Below are positions 44,761-55,668 of a stretch of DNA of 64,000 nt, piece after piece (positions within the stretch are counted from its first letter, which is position 1; the number at the start of each line of letters is the position of its first letter). The stretch lies in the NCBI RefSeq assembly GCF_016741775.1, contig NZ_JAERRK010000031.1, forward strand, positions 1 through 64,000, read 5' to 3'. Position numbers and translations under genes: made by a program. This stretch comes from Streptomyces actinomycinicus (GTDB lineage: Bacteria; Actinomycetota; Actinomycetes; Streptomycetales; Streptomycetaceae). The notes below the pieces were generated by a model. That model saw nothing but the letters and a program-made list of their open reading frames with translations. It did no database searches and was not told the origin of the DNA.

Positions 44761-45186
44761 TCACGGACCCTCGACGGCCTCGTCCGGCTGGACCACGCAC
44801 AGGGCCCAGATGATGAAGCCGGACAACGCGATCATCACGACCGACCACACCGGGTAGTACGGCAGGGAGAGGAAGTTGGCGATGATGACTAGTGCGGCGA
44901 TGCCCACACCGGCGACGCGAGCCCACATCGCCAGCGAGAACAGGCCGCAGCCGACGATCACGGCGATCACGCCCAGGACCAGGTGGATCCAGCCCCAGCT
45001 GGTGAGGTCGAACTTGAAGACGTAGTTGGGCGTCGTGACGAAGACGTCGTCGTGGGCGATCGCCATGATGCCCCGGAACACGCCGAGGATCCCGGCGACG
45101 AGCAGCATCACGCCGGCGAAGGCCGTCAGGCCGCCCGTCCACTGCTGTTGGGCGGAGCTGGGGTGGGTGGAGTGTGTCGCGGACAT
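44761..45186 (-). CDS. Small four-helix membrane protein (DUF7144-like)
   Basis: A 141-residue integral membrane protein with four helices (GLTAFAGVMLLVAGILGVFRGI; WGWIHLVLGVIAVIVGCGLF; ARVAGVGIAALVIIANFLSL; WSVVMIALSGFIIWALCVV). It matches a family of small actinobacterial membrane proteins often found beside stress genes; the function is unknown. ATG 45186 follows GAGG at eight bases and leaves a short Ser/Thr/His-rich cytoplasmic tail. It is first in a set of leftward small membrane-protein genes (44.8-47.4 kb) that may share control. Confidence 0.85.
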   Translation of the reverse strand: MSATHSTHPSSAQQQWTGGLTAFAGVMLLVAGILGVFRGIMAIAHDDVFVTTPNYVFKFDLTSWGWIHLVLGVIAVIVGCGLFSLAMWARVAGVGIAALVIIANFLSLPYYPVWSVVMIALSGFIIWALCVVQPDEAVEGP

Positions 45187-45221
45187 ACGAGAGCCTCGAT
45201 TCACGGGTCGGAGGGCACGGC

Positions 45222-45689
45222 TCAGCTGCCGGTGGCGCTGTGCAGGTCGGAACGATCGGCCGGCCCGGTCTCAGCGAGGACCAGGGCCTTCGCCCTGCGG
45301 AACTCGTCGTCGGTGATGTCACCGCGGGAGCGCATGTCGGACAGCTTGGCGAGTTCCTCGGCGCTGCTGGGCCTGGCCGGGCCGCTGACCGCGGTCTGCC
45401 TGATGTAGGAGTCGAACGCCTCCTGGCGGGCACGCGCCTCCGCCACCTCCCGCTTCCCCATGCCCTTCCCGCGGGCGATCAGGTAGACGAAGACGCCCAG
45501 GAAGGGCAGCACGACGACGAAGAGCGTCCAGCCGGCCTTGGCCCAGCCGCTCAGGTCGTCGTCGCGGAAGATGTCGACGATGATCCGGAACAGCAGGACG
45601 AACCACAGGATCCACAGGAAGAAGACCAGCATGCTCCAGAACACGCTCAGCAGCGGGTAGTCGTACGCGAGGTAGGTCTGCGCGCTCAT
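45222..45689 (-). CDS. Membrane protein with PLDc_N-type helices and SHOCT domain
   Basis: A 155-residue protein. Two N-terminal membrane helices (LLSVFWSMLVFFLWILWFVLLFRIIVDIF and GWTLFVVVLPFLGVFVYLIARG) form the common actinobacterial 'PLDc_N' hairpin. The C-terminal 35 residues are a SHOCT motif (SSAEELAKLSDMRSRGDITDDEFRRAKALVL), a short oligomerisation or membrane-association element. The function is unknown. The ATG at 45689 follows GGAGGAGAG. It lies upstream of the four-helix protein gene with a 35-bp gap, so the two may be co-transcribed. Confidence 0.88.
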   Translation of the reverse strand: MSAQTYLAYDYPLLSVFWSMLVFFLWILWFVLLFRIIVDIFRDDDLSGWAKAGWTLFVVVLPFLGVFVYLIARGKGMGKREVAEARARQEAFDSYIRQTAVSGPARPSSAEELAKLSDMRSRGDITDDEFRRAKALVLAETGPADRSDLHSATGS

Positions 45690-45808
45690 CTCTCTCCTCC
45701 GTCCGGGTACCGGCCCGCCGGATTCGGCGAGCCGGACTCTGCCCCAGTCACCATGCGCACGCCGGAGGCGGGTCGTCCTCACCCGGTGCGGGTGAGCCTG
45801 CGCCCGGG

Positions 45809-46456
45809 TCAGACCGTGGGACCCGGTCCGCGGGACTGCGGACCGCTCCCGCGCAGCGCGGCCCGCCAGGCGAAGGCGACGCCCAGCTCGACCAGCCCGA
45901 GCAGCACCAGCCACAGACCCAGCAGCCGGGTCAGGACCCGGGCCGACTCGGTGGGCAGCGCCAGTACGACGATCCCGGCGACGATGCCGAGCAGCGCGGC
46001 GCCCAGGACCACGGCGCGGTGCGGCAGGTCCCCGGCCGCCAGGGCCGTGTACAGCGTGAGGAGGCCGGACACCAGCCACGTCAGCCCCACGATCAGGGAC
46101 AGCGCGGCGACCGTCTGCACCGGGTTGCGCAGGCACAGCACGCCGGCCAGGACGTAGAGCACGGCGATGAGCAGTGCGGGCAGCCGTTCGCCGTGGCTCT
46201 CCCGCGCGAACGCGGTGACGAACCGGAGCGCGCCGGCGAGCAGCAGGTAGAGGCCGACGAGGACCGCGAGGACGTGCAGGGTCTCGTCCGGCCAGACGAG
46301 GATCAGCAGGCCCGCCGCCAGGGTCACGAGCGCCGACCCCAGGATCCAGGTCCAGGAGCGTGCGATCGCGGTCACGGTCCCCACGGGGCCGGGGGCCGCC
46401 CCGCCGGTCGGGTACGACGGTCCGGCCTGCGGCGCCTGTCCACGCGGCTCGGTCAT
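45809..46456 (-). CDS. HdeD-family membrane protein
   Basis: A 215-residue protein. After a Gly/Pro-rich N-terminus of about 30 residues it has six membrane helices arranged as in HdeD/DUF308 (SWTWILGSALVTLAAGLLILVWP; LHVLAVLVGLYLLLAGALRFV; LIAVLYVLAGVLCLRNPVQTV; SLIVGLTWLVSGLLTLYTAL; VLGAALLGIVAGIVVLALP; GLWLVLLGLVELGVAFAW). E. coli HdeD contributes to acid resistance at high cell density. Here the role is inferred as membrane stress. ATG 46456 follows GAGGAGGAG. Confidence 0.9.
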   Translation of the reverse strand: MTEPRGQAPQAGPSYPTGGAAPGPVGTVTAIARSWTWILGSALVTLAAGLLILVWPDETLHVLAVLVGLYLLLAGALRFVTAFARESHGERLPALLIAVLYVLAGVLCLRNPVQTVAALSLIVGLTWLVSGLLTLYTALAAGDLPHRAVVLGAALLGIVAGIVVLALPTESARVLTRLLGLWLVLLGLVELGVAFAWRAALRGSGPQSRGPGPTV

Positions 46457-46623
46457 GGCTCCTCCTCGCGTGAGGGGACCAGACCGCTCGCGGACCGCCG
46501 GCGGGGCGGCACGCGACCCCTCGTCACGACACCCTCCCAGCACGGTCGAGGCGCCGGATCACCCGCCGCGGGTGATGCCCGCGCCCGGCGCGGCCGGTGG
46601 GGCGGCACCGGCTACTCGGGCGG

Positions 46624-46821
46624 TCACTCCGGGAGCTGCCGCAGCTCCACGACCCGTAGGCCAAGGGACTGGCAGCGGTTGAGCAGCCCGTACAGGTGCG
46701 CCTCGTCGATGACGGGGCCGAACAGCACCGTCTGTCCGGACATGATCACGTGCTCCAGCTCCGGGAACGCCTCGGTCAGCGTCTCCGACATGTGTCCGTC
46801 GACACGGATCTCGTAGCGCAT
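46624..46821 (-). CDS. Small hypothetical protein, 65 residues
   Basis: A 65-residue soluble protein starting MRYEIRVDGHMSETL and ending VVELRQLPE. The pattern (beta-strand, helix, TVLFGPVIDEAHLYGLLNRCQSLGL, beta-strand) is a compact alpha/beta fold of a conserved actinobacterial family with no assigned function. The ATG at 46821 follows CGGGAGAAC. It sits between the HdeD-like gene and another small membrane protein and may belong to the same stress-related group. Confidence 0.8.
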   Translation of the reverse strand: MRYEIRVDGHMSETLTEAFPELEHVIMSGQTVLFGPVIDEAHLYGLLNRCQSLGLRVVELRQLPE

Positions 46822-46922
46822 CGGCCGTTCTCCCGCCGCGGGCCTGCTGCGGTCTCGCTCGCGATACTGCTCCGGCCCGCCGCCCGGGGCCTCACCCGGC
46901 GCAGGTGATCCGGCACCCGGCA

Positions 46923-47441
46923 TCAGTGCGACACGACCGCTTTGAACGAGATGATCGCCAGACCGAGCAGCGCATTGACCGCGGCGCTGCCCGCCACTAC
47001 CCGGGCCGGGGCCCCCGCCTGCCGTGCCCCGACCGCGGACCAGCCCACCTGGCCGGCCACGGCCACCGCGACCGCCAGCCAGCCGGCGCCCACGACGCCC
47101 AGTCCGAGCAGCGGACTGACGGCGACGGCGAGGGCCGGCGGAACGGCCGCCTCGACGATCGGCCACTCCTCGCGGCACACCCGCAGGACGGCCGACGGGT
47201 CCGGTCGCCGCTCGGCGAGGTGGGCCCCGAACAGCTTGGCGTGAACGTGCCCGATCCAGAAGACGAGGGAGGTGAGCAACAGCAGGAGCACCAGCTCGAG
47301 GCGGGGGTGCTCACCCAGGCCGGACGCGCCGACCACCACCGACGCGGCGAGCATCGAGCCGTACACGGCGCCCGTGTAGTCGGCGTGGGCGCGACGCTCG
47401 GTCCGGCGCTCCCGGGCCCTGGCCCGACCGCTCGCAGGCAT
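46923..47441 (-). CDS. Integral membrane protein of unknown function
   Basis: A 172-residue protein with an Arg-rich start and four or five helices (YGSMLAASVVVGASGL; LELVLLLLLTSLVFWIGHVHA; AAVPPALAVAVSPLLGLGVVGAGWLAVAVAVAGQVGW; SAAVNALLGLAIISFKAVV). The His in FWIGHVHAKLF lies within a membrane-edge segment and might bind a cofactor or metal, but this is speculative. The ATG at 47441 follows GGAAGG. It lies 16 bases beyond the MFS transporter stop and is probably co-transcribed with it. Confidence 0.83.
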   Translation of the reverse strand: MPASGRARARERRTERRAHADYTGAVYGSMLAASVVVGASGLGEHPRLELVLLLLLTSLVFWIGHVHAKLFGAHLAERRPDPSAVLRVCREEWPIVEAAVPPALAVAVSPLLGLGVVGAGWLAVAVAVAGQVGWSAVGARQAGAPARVVAGSAAVNALLGLAIISFKAVVSH

Positions 47442-47457
47442 CGTCGCGCCTTCCGCG

Positions 47458-49086
47458 TCACTCGCCGTGCGGCATCGGCCGGGCCGGCCGGCGCGCCGTC
47501 CCCGGCCGGTCGCGGAGCGTCGGCCCGGCCGGCAGGCCGGGGGTGACGAGGAAGCTCGCCACGGTGATCCCGCCGGTCGCCAGGATCGCCGCCTTCAGGC
47601 CGTCGAGCTGTGCCGACGCGTACGAGTCCGTGAGGGCGTCGACCTCGGCCGGCGGCAGTCCTGCGCTTCGTGCCGCGGAGCGCACCTGGTCGGTCGGCAC
47701 GAAGCTGATCCCGGCTTGCAGCGCCACCCCGGTCTGCTTCCGGGCCTGGTCCGAGATGCGCGGGTCGTCCTCCACCTGAGCGGTGAACGCATGCGCCAGC
47801 GCGCCGATGAGTATCGAGCCGATGAGCGCGGTACCCAGCGCCGAGCCCAGGTTCTGCGCCGTGTACTGCAGGCCGCCGGCCTCGCTGCGCTCCTCGTCGC
47901 CCACGCTGGACTGGACGACGTTGCCCAGTTGGGAGGCGAGCAGCCCCATGCCGATGCCGAGCACCGCCATGGCCCCGGCGAACTGGGCGTCGTCGATGGC
48001 CGGGTCGATGGTGGCCAGCAGCCACACGACGGCTCCGGTCAGCGCCACCAGGGCCAGGCGGACGACCCGGCGCGGCCCGAGTCTGCGGCCCGCTCCGGCG
48101 GCGGTCAGGGAGGTGAGCAGCATGGTGACGGACACCGGCAGCAGCCGCAGGCCCGTCTGGAAGGCGTCGAACCCCTGCACCACCTGGAGGTAGAGCGGGA
48201 TGGTGAAGAACAGTCCCAGGAGGATCATGTTCTGGCTCAGCAGGGTGAGCAGTCCGGACCGCAGGGGTGGCAGGGCGAACAGGGACATGTGCACGAGGGG
48301 GTCGGCGCCCGCCTCCTCGCGTCTGCGGTCCCAGTGGCCGAAGAGGGCCAGGACTGCCAGCCCGGCACCGACGACGAACAGGGTGGGCGCGAAGCCGAGG
48401 ACGGTGAAGGGCGGGTTGCGCGGTTGCACCCAGCCCCAGGTGCTGCTCTGGAGCACCCCGAGCACGCCCAGGCCCAGCCCGGCGGCCGAGAGCACCGCGC
48501 CGACCGTGTCCAGCCGGGGCGGCGGTCCGGTCCGCGCGGGCTCTCTGATCACCCGGTGGCAGCAGAGGATGACGACGACGGCCACGACCTCGCCGGCGAA
48601 GACGAGCCGCCAGGTCAGGTAGGCCGTGACCCAGCCGCCCAGCAGCGGACCGACCGCGATGCCCGCTCCGGCCAGCCCGCCGATGACACCGTAGGCGACC
48701 GCCCGGTCCCTGCCCTGGTACATCTCGGCGACCAGGGCCGCCATGGCGGGCAGCACCATCGCGGCGCCGAGTCCCTCGATGGCGGACCAGCCCAGCGCGA
48801 GCATCCACAGCGTGGGCGCCAGGGCGGTCACGGCCGAACCGGCTCCGTAGACCACCAGGCCGGTCAGGAACAGACGGCGGCGGCCGTGGATGTCGCCGAG
48901 CCGGCCCCCGATGATCATGAATGCCGCCATGACCAGCGCGTACAGCGTGATGACGGCCTGGATGGCGGTGACCTCGGTGTGGAAGTCCTCGACCAGTTGG
49001 CTGATGGAGACGTTCATGACGGAGGTGTCCAGCACCATGAGGAACTGAGCCGCCCCGAGCACCGCCAGTGCCCGCCAGTGCCCCAT
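47458..49086 (-). CDS. MFS drug-export permease, DHA2 (EmrB/QacA) family
   Basis: A 542-residue transporter with fourteen predicted helices. The family motifs are in helix 1 (VLGAAQFLMVLDTSVMNVSISQL), the loop-2 motif A (GRLGDIHGRRRLFLTG) and the antiporter motif C region (GYVIGGLAGAGIAVGPLLGGWVT-like stretch at about residue 145). Such proteins export drugs or metabolites by proton antiport. A conserved extracytoplasmic loop lies between the last two helices (SDQARKQTGVALQAG...). ATG 49086 follows GAGGTGA. It is downstream of the large LuxR regulator in the same direction, a frequent regulator-exporter pairing. Confidence 0.93.
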   Translation of the reverse strand: MGHWRALAVLGAAQFLMVLDTSVMNVSISQLVEDFHTEVTAIQAVITLYALVMAAFMIIGGRLGDIHGRRRLFLTGLVVYGAGSAVTALAPTLWMLALGWSAIEGLGAAMVLPAMAALVAEMYQGRDRAVAYGVIGGLAGAGIAVGPLLGGWVTAYLTWRLVFAGEVVAVVVILCCHRVIREPARTGPPPRLDTVGAVLSAAGLGLGVLGVLQSSTWGWVQPRNPPFTVLGFAPTLFVVGAGLAVLALFGHWDRRREEAGADPLVHMSLFALPPLRSGLLTLLSQNMILLGLFFTIPLYLQVVQGFDAFQTGLRLLPVSVTMLLTSLTAAGAGRRLGPRRVVRLALVALTGAVVWLLATIDPAIDDAQFAGAMAVLGIGMGLLASQLGNVVQSSVGDEERSEAGGLQYTAQNLGSALGTALIGSILIGALAHAFTAQVEDDPRISDQARKQTGVALQAGISFVPTDQVRSAARSAGLPPAEVDALTDSYASAQLDGLKAAILATGGITVASFLVTPGLPAGPTLRDRPGTARRPARPMPHGE

Positions 49087-49215
49087 GGTGCTCACCTCGC
49101 CGAGTTCGCCGGGCGCCCGCACGGTCCGCCGGCGGCCGGGCCTGCGCCACCTCCATGGCAGCGCCGGAGCCCGGTGCCCGCCTCACCCGTCACGGGCGAG
49201 CCGTCCGGACGGAGG

Positions 49216-51870
49216 TCAGGGCAGTCCGTGCTCGCGGGACCGGAGCAGTCCGTGGTCGCGGGCCCGGCGCACCGCCTCGGCGCGCCCGTTCACGCCGAGT
49301 TTGCGGTAGATGCTCTTGAGGTGTGTCTTCACCGTGTTGACCGAGACGTACAGGTCGGCGGCGATCTCCTCCGTGGTCATCATGTCGGCCAGGCCGGCCA
49401 CGACGTCGCGCTCGCGGCCGCTCAGTTCCTCCACGACCGGCGGCGAGGGGTCCGCGGCCGTGCTCGGGGGGCCGCCGCGCCGGGAGTCCGGGCTGAGCCA
49501 GTCGGCGGCCAGGCCCTGCAGGAAGGGCGTGCGCAGGAGGTGTCCGATGCCGGGCCCGGCTTCCAGGAAGGGCGACCGCAGCCGCTCGCGCCGGGCCTCC
49601 ACCAGGGCACGGGCGAGCAGTCTGCGGGCCTCGGCGACGTCCCCCGCCTCCTGGGCGGCCCGGGCACGCACCAGCGCGGCACGGACGGTCGCCCGCGGGC
49701 CGCAGCGGGTCCCGGTCCGCATGTGGTCGAGCAGTTCGATCGCCGCCTCCCGGTTCCCGGCGGCGAGCCGGGCCCAGGCCAGCTCCGCCGCGCACGCGGG
49801 CTCTTCCGCGCAGGTGACGGCGCCGAGCACCTGCGCGGCGCTGTCCGGGCGGCCTTCGGCGAGACGGGCCGCGGATCCGGCGAGCGCCGCCTGGGTCCGC
49901 GCCCATGGAGAGGCCACCACGGCCGGCAGGGCCGGTTCGGCGGCCGCCGCGGCGGCGCGCGGATCGCCCCGCGCCAGCAGCAGCCGTGCCGTCACGAGGG
50001 ACCGGCCGGCGGCCGTCACCGGGTCGCCGGGCGCCCCGGAAGCGGCCGCCTCGTCGAGGAGTGCCTGGGCCCGCCCGAGTTCGCCGCGGTCGACGGCCAC
50101 GGCCGCCAGCACCAGCCGGCCCAGCTCCGCGCCGGCCGAGCGACGGCCGCCCACACCGTACTTCTCCGTTTCGCCCAGGGCCGCCAGCGCTGTGCGCTCC
50201 GCCCGGCAGAGCCGGCCGTCCAGGTAGTCGATCAGCGCCAGCTGGCCGAGGGAGTCCTCCCGCGGCGGCGCGGTCAGGACGCCGCTCGGACATGCGGTGA
50301 CCTGGGACAGAGCGGCGCGGGCGTCGTCGAAACGGCCGGCCCACAGCCGTGCCGCCCCCAGGTGGGTCAGCATCAGGGCGGTCAGTTCGGGGTGTTTCTC
50401 CAGCAACTCTGCCGAGACCTTGCCCAGCGGTTCCCCGGCCGCTGCCACGGCCCGCTCGGCCATGCCCGGCGCACCGGACAGCCGGGCCGCCAGGGACTCC
50501 AGCAGCAGACAGCTCAGCCGGACCGCGGCGGGGGGCGGCTGCGCGGCCAGCCGGTCCTCTGCCCGGCGCAGGTGGAACAGGCCGCGTTCCACGTCCCGCT
50601 CGGCCAGGTCGCGGGCGGAGCGCACCAGGTCCGCCGCCGGGCCGGTGGCCTCGGGCCCCATCGGTGCGAACAGCCCGGCGAGGTCGCTCGCGCGCAGACC
50701 GGTGAAGAGCCGGCCGATCGCCAGGTCGTCGACGAGAGCCCGGGCGGTGAAGTCCCAGTCCCCGGCGGCGGCGCCGTGGGCCAGCGCCTCGGGCAGGCAG
50801 CCGGAGGCGTGCAGCCACCGTGCGGCGCAGCGGTGGAGTTCCGGTTCTAGCCCCGGCGAACGGATCCGCAGATGGGCCCGGAGGATCTCCCGGAACAGCG
50901 GGTGCAGCCGGTACCAGGAGTGCCCGAGGTCCTCCACGAACGCGTTCTGGCCGTGCAGTGCGGCGAGGAGCGGTTCGGCACCGCCGCGGCCGGTCAGCTC
51001 AGCCGCCAGGCCGGGACAGAACCGCTCGACGACGCTCACGCGCAGCAGGAGGTCCTGCGAGCGGGCGGGCTGGCGTTTCAGGACCTCGGCGAGGAGGAAG
51101 TCCGCGATCGTGCTCCGGCCCGCCTCGAAGTCCTTCAGGTACGCCTCGGGGTCGGGGCTCTGCTGGGCGGCCAGCGCGCACAGGCGCAGCCCGGCGGCCC
51201 AGCCCCGGGTGCGTTCCACCAGGGCACGGACGGCCTCCGTGGGCAGCCGCAGTCCGTGCAGCTCCAGCAGTGCCGCGGTCTCGTCGGCGGTGAAGGCCAG
51301 CTCGGCGTCCCGGATCTCGGTCATGATCCCGGCCGCCCGGTAGCGGTGCAGCGGCAGCAGCGGTTCGGTGCGGGCGACGAGGATCAGGTGCAGACCCTGT
51401 CCTGCGTGGTGCAGGACGAACTCCAGCTGCTCGGTGATCCGCGCGGAGGCCACCCGGTCGAACTCGTCCAGCACGAGGAGGACGGGCCGCTCACGCCCGT
51501 TCAGTTCGCCGGCGAGACGGGCCAGCAGCCTGCGGTCCACGCTTCGGGGGTCGCCGGGGCAGCCGACCGCGGGCGAGAGCGGTACGCCGGCGGAACGCAG
51601 GGCTTGGAGCACATGGGCCCAGAACATTCCGCAGCCCTGGTCCCCGGACTCGGCCGTGAACCAGGCGACCGGTTGTCCGAGCCGGGCGGCCCAGTCCGCG
51701 ACCAGCAGCGTCTTGCCCGCACCGGCGCAGCCGTCGACCAGGGTCAGCCGGGTCGAGAGGGCCTGGTCGAGGTGCGCGGCGAGCCGAGGGCGGAGCAGGA
51801 AGGTGGCCGGTCTGGCCGGCAGCGCGAATCTGGTCCGCAGGAAGGGTTCTCCCCGGGGGTCCAGGTCCAT
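49216..51870 (-). CDS. MalT/LAL-type LuxR transcriptional activator
   Basis: An 884-residue regulator. The N-terminal ATPase carries Walker A VDGCAGAGKTLLVADW and Walker B RPVLLVLDEFDRVAS. A winged-helix and a long helical TPR-like middle (about residues 330-780) follow, and a C-terminal LuxR-type helix-turn-helix ends it (LSGRERDVVAGLADMMTTEEIAADLYVSVNTVKTHLKSIYRKLGV). MalT-type proteins bind an inducer and ATP, oligomerise and activate adjacent operons. Target candidates are the downstream MFS exporter and itself. ATG 51870 follows CGGGAG; GTG 51909 would add 13 residues. Twin dyads lie just upstream. Confidence 0.93.
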   Translation of the reverse strand: MDLDPRGEPFLRTRFALPARPATFLLRPRLAAHLDQALSTRLTLVDGCAGAGKTLLVADWAARLGQPVAWFTAESGDQGCGMFWAHVLQALRSAGVPLSPAVGCPGDPRSVDRRLLARLAGELNGRERPVLLVLDEFDRVASARITEQLEFVLHHAGQGLHLILVARTEPLLPLHRYRAAGIMTEIRDAELAFTADETAALLELHGLRLPTEAVRALVERTRGWAAGLRLCALAAQQSPDPEAYLKDFEAGRSTIADFLLAEVLKRQPARSQDLLLRVSVVERFCPGLAAELTGRGGAEPLLAALHGQNAFVEDLGHSWYRLHPLFREILRAHLRIRSPGLEPELHRCAARWLHASGCLPEALAHGAAAGDWDFTARALVDDLAIGRLFTGLRASDLAGLFAPMGPEATGPAADLVRSARDLAERDVERGLFHLRRAEDRLAAQPPPAAVRLSCLLLESLAARLSGAPGMAERAVAAAGEPLGKVSAELLEKHPELTALMLTHLGAARLWAGRFDDARAALSQVTACPSGVLTAPPREDSLGQLALIDYLDGRLCRAERTALAALGETEKYGVGGRRSAGAELGRLVLAAVAVDRGELGRAQALLDEAAASGAPGDPVTAAGRSLVTARLLLARGDPRAAAAAAEPALPAVVASPWARTQAALAGSAARLAEGRPDSAAQVLGAVTCAEEPACAAELAWARLAAGNREAAIELLDHMRTGTRCGPRATVRAALVRARAAQEAGDVAEARRLLARALVEARRERLRSPFLEAGPGIGHLLRTPFLQGLAADWLSPDSRRGGPPSTAADPSPPVVEELSGRERDVVAGLADMMTTEEIAADLYVSVNTVKTHLKSIYRKLGVNGRAEAVRRARDHGLLRSREHGLP

Positions 51871-51939
51871 GACGGCCGGCTCCCGCGTGCTTCCGGGCTT
51901 CTCTGCCACAGGGTCACCACCACCCTGTCCATCGGCTCG

Positions 51940-51976
51940 GTGGAAGGATTCCACTCGTACGTGGAAGGGACTCCAC
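51940..51976. promoter_or_regulatory. Twin dyads upstream of the LuxR regulator
   Basis: GTGGAAGGATTCCAC (51940-51954) and GTGGAAGGGACTCCAC (51961-51976) both have GTGGA/TCCAC arms. They start exactly 21 bp apart, so they lie on the same face of the helix. This is a typical arrangement for cooperative binding by a LuxR-type or other dimeric regulator, either autoregulating the gene or acting on it. Confidence 0.6.
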
Positions 51977-52209
51977 TCGCTCAGGATCCCAGTCTTCCGG
52001 GCCCGGCGCAGTCCGCACGGGACGGGCCGGCCCGGCCGAAGGTCCCGCGCCGTGCCCCGGATCACCGCACCCGGCTCCACCGGTCCGGCGTGCGGGAGCG
52101 GGCGGCATGACGGACGGCACGTTTTCCGGCCAGGACCCCTGTCGAGCAGACCCCGGTCACGAGATATCTTGATGTCGAGCAATGTTGCAGACGTGGAGCG
52201 GAGCACCCG

Positions 52210-54429
<2,220 letters not shown>

Positions 54430-54439
54430 CGCCCGCGGC

Positions 54440-54547
54440 CCCGACGGTCCCCGCGACCCGACGGTCCCCGACGACTCCGCCCCGGTCGGCACTGCCCGGC
54501 CGGGGCGCGGTCGTTCCCGCCGTGCCGCTCGTGCGGTGCCGGGCGGG
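54440..54547 (+). terminator. Repeat and double hairpin after icd
   Basis: A 17-bp-period direct repeat (two copies of CCCGACGGTCCCCG, 54440 and 54457) is followed by two hairpins: CGCCCCGG/CCGGGGCG (54478-54485 with 54500-54507) and CCCGCC..GGCGGG (54516-54521 with 54542-54547). These probably end the icd transcript. Confidence 0.6.
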
Positions 54548-54556
54548 AGCCCCGTC

Positions 54557-54639
54557 GTCAGTGCCGTATGACACCTGTCGGTGCGGTACGACGCCTTGTC
54601 AGTGCCGTATGCCACCTTGTCAGCGCGGTATGACACCTT
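54557..54639. repeat. Four-copy 20/21-bp dyad array, probable operator
   Basis: Units start at 54557, 54577, 54598 and 54619. Each has the form GTCA-N8-TGAC followed by ACCTT or a variant. In unit 2 both arms change together to GTCG and CGAC, preserving the symmetry; unit 3 has one broken arm. The 21-bp period places all units on one helix face. The array ends 41 bases before the N-formylglutamate amidohydrolase start, the position of an operator. Confidence 0.75.
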
Positions 54640-54680
54640 GATCGCGTACGCCGCCACCGACGACACCTGTGGAGCAGCCC

Positions 54681-55472
54681 GTGACCGAGCCCGCCGTCTC
54701 CTTCGAACTCCTCCCCGGTGCCGCCGAGTCGCCCGTACTGCTGCACGTGCCGCACTCGTCGCGGGCCGTACCCGCGGACGTCCGGGACGGCATCGTGCTG
54801 GACGACGCGGCGCTGGAGCGGGAGCTGGACCACATCACGGACGCACACACCGCCGAGATGGCCCTGCGGGCCACCGAGCGGGCGGCGCTCGCCCCGTGGC
54901 GGTTCGTGAACCGGCTGTCGCGGCTGGTCGTGGACCCCGAGCGGTTCCCGGACGAGCGGGAGGAGATGGCGGCCGTCGGCATGGGGGCCGTGTACACGCG
55001 GACCACGCACCGCGACGCGCTGCGGCGCGCGGGCACCGACCCCGAACCGCTGCTGGCCCGCTGGTTCCGTCCGTACGCCGCCGCCATGAGGGAGGCGGTG
55101 GCCGGACGGCTGGCCGCGACCGGGCGCGCCGTGATCATCGACGTGCATTCGTACCCCTCCGAGCCGCTCCCCTACGAGCTGCACGGGTCCGGGCCGCGTC
55201 CGCCGGTGTGTCTGGGCACGGACGCCTTCCACACCCCGCCGGAGCTGACCGAGGCCGCCCGCAAGGCGTTCGCGGGGTGCGGGGAGACGGGGCTGGACAG
55301 CCCCTTCGCGGGCACCTACGTGCCGCTGGAGTTCTACGGCACGGACGCCAGGGTCCGGGCGCTGATGGTGGAGATCCGCCGGGACACCTACATGTCCGAG
55401 CCGGGCGGACCCGCCGGAGCGGGACTGGACCGGCTGGCCGGCGCGCTGGCCGCGCTCGTCGACGCGGTGTAG
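54681..55472 (+). CDS. N-formylglutamate amidohydrolase
   Basis: A 263-residue zinc hydrolase of the HutG/FGase family. Metal and substrate motifs are VLLHVPHSSRAVP near the N-terminus, the acidic DHITDAHTAEMA, RFVNRLSRLVVDPERFPDEREEM (substrate-binding Arg residues) and VIIDVHSYPSEPLPYE (second metal motif, about residue 155). It releases formate from N-formylglutamate, the last step of one histidine-degradation route, though relatives act on other N-formyl or peptide substrates. GTG 54681 is preceded by GGAG at six bases. No other hut gene is nearby. The upstream dyad array suggests dedicated control. Confidence 0.9.
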   Translation: MTEPAVSFELLPGAAESPVLLHVPHSSRAVPADVRDGIVLDDAALERELDHITDAHTAEMALRATERAALAPWRFVNRLSRLVVDPERFPDEREEMAAVGMGAVYTRTTHRDALRRAGTDPEPLLARWFRPYAAAMREAVAGRLAATGRAVIIDVHSYPSEPLPYELHGSGPRPPVCLGTDAFHTPPELTEAARKAFAGCGETGLDSPFAGTYVPLEFYGTDARVRALMVEIRRDTYMSEPGGPAGAGLDRLAGALAALVDAV

Positions 55473-55519
55473 GGCCGGGCCGGCCGGCCCGGGAGCCCCG
55501 GGCGCGCGGCGGTCACGTG

Positions 55520-55568
55520 TGCGTGCGGCCGTCCGGGCGGGCGCCGGCCCCGGGCCGGACGGCACGCA
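55520..55568 (+). terminator. Hairpin after the amidohydrolase gene
   Basis: TGCGTGCGGCCGTCCGG (55520-55536) pairs, with a two-base bulge, with 55555-55568. It lies 48 bases past the amidohydrolase stop, between convergent genes. The rest of 55473-55668 holds no gene. Confidence 0.5.
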
Positions 55569-55668
55569 TCGTCCGCAGGGTCCAGGCGCGGGTACGCGGC
55601 CCGCGCCTGCCTCGTGGCGCGGGCCGGTCCCCTCGCTGTACCCGGAAGTGGCCGGCGGGGGACGGGTC

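Noticed and set aside
52140..52181. A direct repeat TGTCGAGCA (33-bp spacing) and the dyad CTTGATGTCGAG before icd as an operator.
   Set aside because: The arms are short and imperfect. It is noted in the icd entry but is too weak for a separate claim.
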